64,000 nucleotides of DNA from NCBI GenBank assembly GCA_013399695.1, contig VXAU01000765.1, forward strand, positions 5,235 through 69,234, given 5' to 3'. The stretch's first letter is position 1. The number at the start of each line of letters is the position of its first letter. The notes under the pieces were generated by a model that worked only from the letters and a program-made list of their open reading frames with translations, ran no database searches and was not told the DNA's origin. Below, piece after piece: positions 10,520 through 20,500 of the stretch. This DNA is from Formicarius rufipectus. Its lineage: Eukaryota; Chordata; Aves; Passeriformes; Formicariidae. Both the position numbers and the translations under genes were made by a program.

Positions 10520-12242
10520 TCTTCTGTTGTTCATCCTTCTGAAACCATTCATCCTCCTTCTTCATCCTCCAACAGCAACATAAACTACCAATCACAAAAA
10601 TTCATCGCAGTTAAATACAGCCAAATTTATAATAACCAAATTGCAATACAGTTTAAATAATGAAATAACCATAGCTATCAAATCTGTTCCTGACATTTTG
10701 AAAACTTAAGGCTTCTTTAGAGTCAAGGTTATATTTATTTTTTACAAAATTATTATTTGTCTGATTTGAAGTTTAATAATGATCAGTCTTGGATCAGGTG
10801 TTATAAAGACCTAAACTTTCTTCACCAACTCCTGTGGGACTACATGCGAGACTTAGGCTAAAACCCTAAGTGGCATTTAAGAAACACACTGTGAATAATA
10901 AATAAAAATCTAACATCATCCTTGACTGAAACAGAAGTGTGATCAAGATAATTAAGTAACAAATTCATTTTGTGATCCTAAGTGGGCAGTGTTACAGGGA
11001 CCTTATTTGCTTTCAAAGGCATAAAACAGCTACTTCTTAAAGATTTGATATCAGGAAGAAATGGTTTTAAAGAGTGAATAAGAAATTAGTAGTATAATTG
11101 TTCTTTCTTAATGTCTTCTGAAAGATTTCATTAATCTAAGAAACTGAGAGCATAACCATTATTCTAAAACAATTACATTCATAATATATTCACAAGGTGT
11201 TTTCTCTCAGTCTTGGGACAATTTTTGGTTTGTACTACTAGAGCACATGAGGAACTGCCACATTTCTTTCGTGATGAAGCAAGGAGCACTTAAAAAGACA
11301 ATGTAATAGCATTTTTGACCATTAAAAGATTGATAGAAAACAGAATAATGGCAAGAAAATACTGGTAAAATCTGTTTGAAACATGTTGAACTACAGTATT
11401 GATAATTGCTTGCAGAACTTTCCATTATTCATGTAATTCAAAGCCTTTGAAGTGATAGTTATAAGTATTTTGGTGTGACTGTGATCTACCATACTTGCTA
11501 TTTGCTTTTTACATTGGTTTTTTGAACCAACTGCAGATTTGAAATATTCTCTGGTCCATTGTGGCAATTTTCAGAAATTGTAGCAGTTTGACACAGTGGT
11601 CAGAATGCTTTCCTATTCTTGTCTTAGACATAAACCAATGATGTGTTATTGAAATAATTCCAACTTTTTGTTTAGTACCACTTGTGTGTCTTGATAGTAA
11701 GTCTTAAGACAGGGACCTCTTTTCATTGTGGTTTTAAGCAATGTTTAGTTGAAATGGTTCAATATTCACTGAATCACATTGACATTGCAATATATATGAA
11801 AGCATTAACAGAGGTGGAATCTGGGGATTAGCGAAATAGAATTTTAATAAATGTGGTTTAGAGAGATTAAAGAGAGATATGTACTCTTAGTTTATGATAC
11901 TGAAAACTGCTGGAAAATATTTCAATTAATTGTTAAAAACAAATGGGAAAATCTCAGATAAAATCATCTGGTCAAACATATCACAAAAGCAAATCTCTGC
12001 AAATTTGCATGGTTATTGTTAGCAATTTGTGTGAAGAAATTATTCTTCTGTTGGGCAGGTATTAGGAGACAGGCTAATAAGTCTTTATTCTGTGCATTTT
12101 TTTTTATTTTTTTTTGTAGTTAGAAGGGGTTTTTTTTAATTAATAGTAAGAAAAGTAAACTTTTTTTTTTTCTTTTGTAAACTGAGGTATAATAAGCCTG
12201 TCGAACTGACATGTCTGTAAATGCATTCTTTTCTTTGCTCAG

Positions 12243-12610
12243 AGAATAGATATAAGAAATTGCTTCAATGTGAGTTTATCCATGCTCTTGAAGAGTGTAT
12301 TTCAGTTCTTGATGCAGAAATTGCTTTTAATGGCAGGTCAGTTCAGATTTCACGCTTATTCAAGCCTCTCTCAGTGCTTGTCCCTATACTGCCAACCAGG
12401 GTGTCAATTAGTGACAATTGTTCCAAGGAGACAATTTCTTGTCCCCCAGCACCAACCTGGAAATCCGGTAACGAAACCTTGAAAGGGATCAGTTACGTTG
12501 TACACAGCCACTTTCCACTTAATATTGATTTCTGGTGTCATGAACAAAGCTGGTGTCAATTTATTCTTGCTGGCAACAGGTATAAACTATCAACTGCTTG
12601 GTTTGTGAAG
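12243..12610 (+). other. unrecognised open frame after an acceptor-like site
   Basis: A pyrimidine-rich stretch ending TTTGCTCAG (about 12222-12242) is followed by an open frame running to the A-rich tract at 12609. The translation has no motif I recognise. A donor-like CAG|GTCAG occurs at about 12336 and CAG|GTATA at about 12579. This could be a relic exon, a lineage-specific exon or chance. I do not call it a gene. Confidence 0.15.
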
Positions 12611-12648
12611 AGAAAAAGAAAAAAAGAAAAAAAAAAAAAAAAAAAAAC
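12609..12648 (+). repeat. A-rich/poly(A) tract
   Basis: AG-rich runs becoming a pure A run of more than 20 bases. There is no AATAAA just upstream and no recognisable retroposed gene before it. Confidence 0.9.
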
Positions 12649-13084
12649 AACGTTAAAAGGAAACCAGCCATGAGCAGGATGACAGATCATTATAGAGCTG
12701 TAATTTTATTTTCAGAACACTGTGAGTGAACAGTACAATGACTCTCAGATTCATTCATTGCTTTCATAAAGGGAGTATCCACACTGAATCTTATTATTTG
12801 CCTTAACTAGAGGTTTGTCCTTGCAAGTATCTCCTTTTCTCTTTGCTTAAAAAGTGTTCCTGCCTTAAAGACTGTTAGTTCCATCTTCACCTTAGATTTC
12901 TGCTATGGAAACAAGATGAGTATATCACAGTATCAAGCTTTTTAGAGATTATCAAGCCTTTTAGAGAAAAAAAAAATATGCAAGATTAAAAAGGCAGCAA
13001 GACAAATTATGGCAAGGAAAAAGGGATAATATCGTGTGTAGAAAAATCTGAAACTATAAAAGCAACAAAATAGATAAATGCAAT

Positions 13085-13836
13085 TGTCCTAGTTACAGCA
13101 GCTGGAACCAGTTTATCACTGTGTGTGTGTAACCAAAACTGTGTATTCTACACCCTCTATATTATTTCTCATGAACTTTTTATAATTGACCATTTGCAAC
13201 AGCTGCCCAGGGCACACTTGACACCTCAGGCTACAGGGTGGCTGCTAAAAGAGCCTGTGAGACAGGAGAATGTTCTTGTCTTCACACCAATTATTCAGAC
13301 GTGATAACTCCCCTCAGGAGAGGCATTGGCACCTTCACACCCCGCTTGAGGGGTCATGTCTGCTAATGGACCATCAAAGATTCCAAAAATATCCTGTGAC
13401 TCACAGATTTAAAGCACTCATTGTGAAACTCCTCACCCTGGGGGAGGTACTGGGCATTCCCACTTGAACCTGAGCATATACAATCTTGGGGTTTGGGGAC
13501 TTCTGGTACCACTCATCAGGTTGAGAGGAGGACCAGAACCTCAACAGGATTGTGACTGCCACTCTCAAACAGATTGCAACCATCATCCTCACCAACAGGT
13601 TTTCCTTACCTTTTACTTTGTACTCAGGAGGACCACGTGGTGCTCAGCACAGGGACTAATGAACACCATTCTGTTCACCCCCCAGAGTTCTGGGTTATGC
13701 ATCTGGGTTTTGTGGGTTAAAACCAATTTTTTTCTCAGTATGTATTGTAATCCTTTTATTAAATTGCAACTCTGACTCATAATCTCTTTTTGAATTGGGT
13801 TCATTTTTCCTGCTGGTTTACTTTTAAACCAGCTCA
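13085..13836 (+). mobile_element. Solo ERV LTR, complete, plus strand
   Basis: Begins TGTCCTAGTT and ends ...AAACCAGCTCA, 752 bp. It is flanked by a perfect 5-bp duplication GCAAT (13080-13084 and 13837-13841). It aligns along its length with the LTR at 30064-30806: shared blocks include TTCACACCAATTA, GGTCATGTCTGCTAA, TTATGCATCTG and TGCTGGTTTAC. The TATA position reads TATACAA, a decayed form of TATATAA in the other copy. An ATTAAA poly(A) signal sits at 13758-13763. The 5-bp duplication favours a class III (ERVL-like) element. No gag, pol or env sequence is attached, so it is a solo LTR. Confidence 0.93.
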
Positions 13837-13841
13837 GCAAT

Positions 13842-14339
13842 GTACTTCAATCTTTATGGAGTCTATCTGACCAGCGCATTCAGGTACAGTGTGTCAATTT
13901 CTTAGAGCAACAAGTGTGTCTCTGTGTGCTGGATGAGGTTTCCAAGGGCAGTCCAAGGCCCTGGACTGACCTATCAAATGTAATTTGAGTTACAGAGTGA
14001 TGCAAAAATAGGGAAAACATGACCTTGGAACTGGTGGCTTTATACACATGGTCAATGAAAGGCAATATGACAGTAATGGCTACAGTAAAAAGTGGGAGCC
14101 AGGACCGAGCTTTCATCATTGAAAAGGAAAAGAACACCACAGTGTCAAAAGGTAACTGCAGGATATTTGTTCTTCATAACACAAAATTCTGGTATCCACC
14201 TTTTCTTTCTCCTCCCCCTCTCCCCCCCCAAATACGCCTACTAATTTGGACTATGAGAGGAACTTGAGACAAGCGGGGTAGTATTATCCTAGAAGAATGT
14301 ATCCACTTGTGAAAGACTGGAATGCTGATGGGTCGGCTG
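13842..14339. other. spacer between two LTRs with an exon-like open frame
   Basis: Non-repetitive by eye. A plus-strand open frame from the ATG at 14019 encodes W-S-M-K-G-N-M-T-V and FIIEKEK-N-T-T-V and is followed at about 14151 by AAAG|GTAACT, a good splice-donor match. The frame has a TGA five codons upstream of that ATG and no clear acceptor. I cannot assign it; a relic exon, an old retroviral fragment or chance all remain possible. Confidence 0.3.
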
Positions 14340-15270
14340 ATGCAGTGCAAAGTAATTACCTAAATGCTAAGGGTGCCCACACCTGCCACCTTAGGCTACA
14401 AGCTGGATGTTGTTTCTTTGTCCTTACACAAATGACTCAGCTATGATAACTCACTCCAGGTAATCACAAGGACAATTCACAGACATAGTCTGGAGATATT
14501 CATCTCTTCTGATGGACCTTAATGGATCCACCTGTGCTGACGTAGCAGGCAGCTGTCACATCTTGGAAGATGTCAGAAAGTCCTGGAATGTCCCCTGATC
14601 CAGTATTACATCATCCATTGTAGAACTCCCTGCCTCAGGGAAGGTACTCGCGTTGTTCTCACTAAGCCTAAGCCCAATAAAAGAACACACACTTGAACTT
14701 CATTAGACATTGGGTTTTCTTCCCTCACTACATGAGACTTTTCCTTACCACCTGAGTCTTCTACCACCACCCCAATGGATCTGGCCTGTGACCACCACGT
14801 TGACAGGACTGTGACTACCAAACACAGAAATTATCACAACCAAATCTTGTCACTGAGTCCAGTGGGTGTCTTGCAGGTCCTTCCAGTCACCTGGGGACTC
14901 TGCAGTCCTGCTCCAACTGCCTGTACCAGACTCATTCCAGCACTGACTTTCCAATCAAAGCCTGGAAGGCTTTCTGGTTGTGGGGGAGGTGAGCCACCTG
15001 GAAGGGTGACCATCCTGCCTCTGTCCTATGACTACGTGGGTTTTTTTCCCATGGCGGGAGGGAGGCTGGCTGCCATCTCAATTTAACTGGGTGCTCTTGG
15101 GAGTTTTCTCCTCATTGTTTGGTTGAACTCAGAGTTATTTTTTTTTTCACTTACATCCAGGCATATTTGATCTCTCTGTCTGTATTGGAGAAACCAGGGT
15201 TATTGAATCCAACGGAGGAGACTTCTGTCTAGAGTCTCCGTCCCTCCAAATTTTCTGAGACAATATTTAA
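14340..15270 (+). mobile_element. Degraded ERV LTR related to the 13085 copy
   Basis: Shared blocks with the LTR upstream: CACCTTAGGCTACAAG, ACTCAGCTATGATAACTCAC, a CATTGTAGAACTCCCTGCC..GGGAAGGTACT block (about 14617-14648), and CAGGACTGTGACTACCA (about 14804). An AATAAA is at about 14677. The downstream part (about 14860-15270, with GGTGAGCCACCTGG and GTTTTCTCCTCATTGTTTGGTTGAACTC in separate blocks) resembles a longer avian LTR or LTR plus leader. Neither end nor any duplication could be fixed. Same orientation as its neighbour, but the neighbour has its own duplication, so the two are not the ends of one provirus. Confidence 0.6.
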
Positions 15271-15944
15271 ATGAGGGAAGCTCAAACTGATTATAAATTT
15301 TATGACACACTAAACTCAGTGCAAATTTCACATGTTTTTGCAGGAACTAAAGGTGATACAGTCCCAAAGGCTCTTCATCCATCTTTGTTGCCATGTGTGC
15401 TTCCCATGTTGCACACAGCAAGGAGGGCTGTGTGGTTTCCTCAGTCATTTCAGCTGCATCTAGACAGAACTGACAGTAAATATTCAGGAAAAGACTAGAC
15501 ATTTGGCTGGATAAGGATAGAAACTTGCAGTGATGATAGACCTTACAATTTTAACCTTAAACTGGCACGTTTGTATCACATCTGTTAAACAGGCTGTGGT
15601 TTATGGGACTGATTTCATTGTTCACTTTTTTTGAAGTACTGGCGCTATCTATTGTCAGAGTGAGGACACTAATCCAGATCCACTATTTTGAATTTGCATG
15701 ACTTTTGTGGCAGGTTCTTTACTCAATAGCTAACGTGCTAAATGCAGTAAAAGAAATTATTGTGTTTGCATCCAACTGGGAGAAAAAAAAAGAAAGCTAA
15801 TATTAGTTATGAAGAAACTTCTAAAAGTGATACTCCCTTCAGTACTGTAATGTCACGAGTCATTTTATCTCTGTGTATTCTAAGGTTCTCACAGTTATAG
15901 GATGTTTTGTCAATAATTCTGAATAATATCTCATCTGGTCAGAG
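15271..15944. other. unique non-coding DNA
   Basis: No repeat recognised. The 75-codon frame at 15271-15498 has no domain. Confidence 0.45.
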
Positions 15945-16463
15945 ACATGGAATTGTAGAATGGGTTCATATGGAAAGAACATTAATGACTGTCTAGTTCC
16001 AACCCCCATTCCTGGACAGGAAATCTTCCGCTAGACCAGGTTGTTCAGATCCTCATCCAACCTGGTCTTGAACCTGGTCAACTCTAGGGATGAGGCACTC
16101 ACAAATTTCCTTGGCAACTTGTCCTAGTGTCTCACCATCCTCACAGAAAGGAATTTATTTCTAACAGATAATCTAAACTGACTCTCAGTTTAAAGCCACT
16201 CCCTGTTGTCCTATCACTAGCTGTCCTTATGAAAAAAAGGCCTCTTCAGTTTTCTTTTAGGGTCCCTTTAGGTGCTGGAATGCTGCTCTAAGCTTTGCCC
16301 AGAACGTTCCCTTCTCCAAGACTGACAACTCCAACACTCACTCTGCTTTAGACACAAGGATGTCATGTGGAACAGTGATCAATGCTGTTCACAGGGCCAG
16401 GTAGGTGATGTCAGTCAGTCTTCCCTCATCCACCAACACTGCAATCCCATCATAGAAGACCAT

Positions 16464-16910
16464 CTAATCTGTCAAGCATGATTTTCTCTTAGTGAAGCCA
16501 TTTTGGCTGTCACCAATTACCTCCAATCTTTCTGGGCACAGAGGTGAGACTGACTGGTCTGTACTTCTCCAGGTCTTCATTTTTTTCCTTTTATAGGAGT
16601 TTATGTAGGTTATGTTTCCTGTTTTCCAGTCAGTGAAAACTTCACTGGACTGCCACAACTTCTGAAATTCGATGGATAGTGGCTTAGCCACTTCGTATAC
16701 CCTTTCCCACAGAATGTTCAAATGCATCTCATCAGGTTCCAAGGGTTGTACACTGTTAGGTTTGTTAGATGATCTCACTGCCCTAAGGTTCTTGAACACC
16801 ACCCTTTTATGTTCATTGCATACAAGGCAGCCCTTAAGCTTCACATTCCCCACCAATCTGTCCTTTTTGCTGAGAACAAGGTCTAGCATAGCACCAACAA
16901 GGTTTAGCAT
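16464..16910 (-). pseudogene. CR1 ORF2 fragment joining endonuclease to RT fingers by internal deletion
   Basis: A 148-codon open frame. Its first third matches the end of the CR1 endonuclease domain (LDLVLSKKDRLVGNVKLKG). From about residue 60 it matches the start of the reverse-transcriptase fingers (EPDEMHLNIL, AKPLSIEFQKLWQSSEVFTDWK) and it ends with NGFTKRKSCLTD. Several hundred bases that normally connect the two are missing, yet the frame is kept. A deleted relic is far more likely than a selected fusion. Confidence 0.8.
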
Positions 16911-17014
16911 AGCACCTCTTCTTGGGTCCTTTATCCTTTGGAGAAGAACATTAACATCAACACATTTCAGGAACCTTCTGGATTGCTTATACCCTGCTGT
17001 GTTTTCCTTTCCTC

Positions 17015-17320
17015 TCAGACATCAGGGTGCCAGTCAAAGTCCCCCATGAGGATCTGTGCTTGTGACCATGAGGCTGCTCCTGTCTGCCTATAGAGGGCCT
17101 CATCCACTTGGTCTTCCTGGTTGGGTGGCCTGTAGCAGATTCCCACTATAATGCCACCTGTCCCTATTCTACCTTTAATTCTCACCCCTACACTCTCAAT
17201 TGGCTTCTCATTCACTCCCAAACTCCATACACCCCAACTGATCACTGACATAGAGGGTGATATCCCCTCTTCATCTACCCTGCCTGCCCATCCTAAAGAG
17301 CCTGTATTCTTCCATTCCAC
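17015..17320 (-). pseudogene. CR1 endonuclease fragment
   Basis: A 101-codon open frame covering the middle of the CR1 apurinic-like endonuclease. The blocks ESVGVRIKGR, GIIVGICYRPPNQEDQVDEA and ILMGDFDWHPD match in order; the G-D-F of the last is part of the active-site region. Stops or frame changes separate it from the N-terminal block at 17499-17293. Confidence 0.85.
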
Positions 17321-17500
17321 AACATCTCCATGATGCCAACAAGATCATACCCATACAGGCATGTGCATGTCTGTAACTCCTCTTGTTTGTTCCCCATGCT
17401 GTGTGCCTTTGCATAGAGGCATTTCAATGGGGCCACCATAGAAGCTGCCTTACTGGATAGATTGATGAAAAAAGTATCTGTGTATCTGTCATTTTCCACT

Positions 17501-20500
17501 CATATTCTATGTTGGATGTCTTCTGAATGGAAACTGAAAATCAGTTTAAGGGCAGAAAATCAGTCTTTTTAAATTGCTTTTATAAGATAAATGAAAGAAC
17601 AAGATAACTTGTTGGATAAGAAAAAAATGTTTCCAACTTAAATTATCAATAAAATGAAGTTAGTAATATCTGTAGTTCAGAATTAAGTGCCTTTTGTCCT
17701 TCAGTTTTCTAGAAGTAGATCTCACCTTTCAGAAATAATTATTTTTCATAAAGCAAATAAACTGCAATAAAGGAAGTCCAAAGCTGTGTCTGCAGAAAAA
17801 GTAGGCTGTCAAAAGGATTGTTAATAGTTTAGTAACTTGGTTCTTAAAAAAGTAGCTCATCTGGAGGCAATTTACCCAAATAGGTGATGAAGAATTATGC
17901 TCCTGGGTTTTCAAAGTTCAACTGGATAGGTCCTGAGGTCCTAGGCTAGCCTGGTCCAGGATAGCCTGAGATCTCAGAAGGTTCTTTCCAAAATAAACTT
18001 TTGGGTTATTCTTGGATTTCACCGTTCTACTTTAACAGTTTGAATTAAATAATGAAACAGCAAATTAGTATTTCTCAAGTGTTATTATTTTATCTTAAAA
18101 TATTAAATCGATGACAATAATAATATAAATACCTCTTAAATTTATTTTAATATATTTTCAGGAAATTCATTTTGAGAAAAAAATACAATTCTGTATCTAT
18201 TTTTTCCATTTTTTCTTTCAAATTAAAGTAAAATATATTCACCTACTGCCTTTTTTTTTCCCAATAGAACACTTTCAGTTAAAAATCATGAATGACAGTG
18301 GAAGAACACAAATTGATTTAAATTGCAAAGATGGACTTGGCAGGGCTGCCAGTTGTGCATTAACATTCCTGATTCAGAATGATTGAGAGGTATTAACTGG
18401 TTTGTCAGCTATTTCCTTTGAATATCATTTTATATAATGAACAAAGTCTGGGATATATAGATAATGAGCTACAGCAAGAAATATTTAGATTATCCGATGA
18501 AACAATAATAAAATAATCATTGTTATCTGTCAGATACAGTGATTTTAGATTAGGGCCAGGTTGCTCTGTCATTTTTACAGACAGCCTGTGCAGGGTGTAC
18601 ATTATACTCAAAAACAACAGCAACACTGCAGCAGTTCCAGGGATGTATAGGAATTAATGCTGTCAAGCGTTTATGGATTCTCCATTGTACACAGTCTTTA
18701 AATCACGATAAGATAGATAGCCAAAGATATGTAATAAAGCAGCCAGAACATAGAGGCTTTATCGAGTTAGTACTTAATGAAATTCTATGACCTAAGCTAT
18801 GTGAGAGGTCAGACTAAACTAAACTAGTGTATCTCTGTTTTTTACTCTGTGCTTTGCTACAATCAATTAAAAGCATTTTGAGCCTTCTCCACCAGAAAGA
18901 TGCTCAAGTGCAATGGTAAGGGAGGTTTAGTGATTCACTCATAGTGCAATGCATGTCACTGGTTGAAAATATAAAAGGTTGCATTGAATGTTTGGTACTG
19001 TTGAAGTCAGTAAAAGTTTTGCCTTTGTCTTCAGATGACCAGGACTTCAACTAATGAATTCCTTGAAGGTAGCGAAACTATATGACTTCACAGGAAATAT
19101 GCACTTGCTAATTAGTTTCTGCATTCACATGCAAAATGATATCTTGAACCATTATATATTCAATATAATGGTATGCTGAATTTCTTCTCCTAAATCTTTA
19201 GATTGCATATCACCAAAAAATCCACATCTACTTATTTCAATATATAAACACTTTTTCAATGCAGACATTGATTTTTGATAAAAAATGTGAATAAAAATGT
19301 TCATGGCAGCAGAGTATTTCAATAGAGGTCCAGCCTTTGGTTTAGAGGTACTGCCTGTTCAGTTATATTTGTTCATGCAAGCATGAAAATTCAGAAAATG
19401 TCAGTCACATCACTTGTACTTACTAAAATGTGAATGTAATAGCATCTGAATGTATTGTAGGCTGTATTCAAAAGAGGGTTCTTCCGAATCTGCTCTGTGT
19501 GCCGATCATCAGCATTTCCCCAATAAATATAAATTCTATCAGTTCTGTATGCTTAGAACTTAGGAAAAATTCAATTAAACCAAAATGAAGAAAACTGTCA
19601 AGAAATATGAAAATGTTACTAAGAGCAAATCTTTTCTTTCTGCACCAAATCTCTCTTCTTCACAGAGATTCCTCATCATTCCTAGATAAAACAGTCACAT
19701 TTCCCAGTATAGAACATTCTGTGAATAAATGCCATCAAGCTTTAAAATTTGCTTTTCATCCAGACCATAAAGGACAAACAAAGAGCTTGTGAGACTGCCC
19801 AAGCAAGCAGAAAGAGTCTGGCTCCTAATAGTGCAAATCCTTTGTAAACAGCTCATTGCAGTCCTATTTCATAAAGTTCTCAGCAGACTGCTCTGCATTT
19901 ATAAGTTTCAAGCCTTCCGTAGTGACCTAGCCAGTGTTAAATTTACTTCATTTGCTGTCAGTCTAATGTTGTAATGTTCCTATTAGTTCTCCGTAGAAGG
20001 TTCAAAGTCTGACATATTATGGAGTCAAGAAGTAACAGCTCTTTTTCATGCGTCTTCACTGTAGGGATGGTTTCCCAAGTGGGTAAGAATCAAGACACGG
20101 ATCTATCTGTAAAATAAAAACAATCATTCAAGTTAGATTGCTATTTGACATGGTTTGGAGTTAGGTACCTTAATCAGAAGCAAACAAAAATAAGTACCAA
20201 TATTAAAGTGACATTTATCTATTAGATAAAAGTGTTTGCAAAGGAAATTTATGTGCCAAGGTTATAATGATTCTAAAAGACACTATTTAATTATCCCTCA
20301 GTTGAACAAAGAAGTCCAGAAAGTGCCTGATATGGGACTAATGGACCAGCAAAAATGCAAAGTACCATTCAGCACTAAAGTAATTGGGCAGAACACAGAA
20401 AGAGACCAGGATAAATGATTACTTCATTAATTTTAAAATTAAAGGGCAAGATAAGGTGGTCACTATCATAGAGAGTTATTAAGGTAAAACTGGCTAATCA

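Larger units (their letters stand above)
10520..13079. other. unique non-coding DNA
   Basis: AT-rich, with a poly(A)-like purine run at 12609-12648 and T-rich runs near 12099-12175. One plus-strand open frame (12221-12673) is discussed separately. No gene recognised. Confidence 0.5.
15945..17500 (-). mobile_element. CR1 LINE copy 3 with endonuclease and RT parts, minus strand
   Basis: The longest CR1 coding remnant by domain content. From the minus-strand 5' side: an endonuclease N-terminal block (17499-17293, SMGNKQEEL and YDLVGIMEM); a mid-endonuclease block (17320-17015, VRIKGR.GTGGIIVGICYRPP and ILMGDF); an endonuclease C-terminal block and RT fingers (16910-16464, LDLVLSKKDRLVGNVKLKG then EPDEMHLNIL and GFTKRKSCLTD); a short palm remnant (about 16440-16340, VPHDILVS-like); and a 3' UTR ending near 15945 with CR1-typical GGAACTAGA..CATTCTACAATTCC. 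The sequence between endonuclease and fingers is deleted, and most of the palm is gone. A CR1 ORF2 normally encodes an apurinic-type endonuclease followed by reverse transcriptase, which these blocks follow in order. Confidence 0.92.

Noticed and set aside
13085..15270. The two neighbouring LTRs as ends of one provirus
   Set aside because: The first has its own perfect 5-bp duplication, the second is a different, longer type, and only about 500 bases without retroviral genes lie between them.
16672..17049. 125-codon plus-strand open frame
   Set aside because: Antisense of CR1 copy 3.
17905..18000. CR1 3'-end-like patch
   Set aside because: Only loose similarity (CCTGGTCC, TTCTTTCCAA); too short and diverged to list as a copy.
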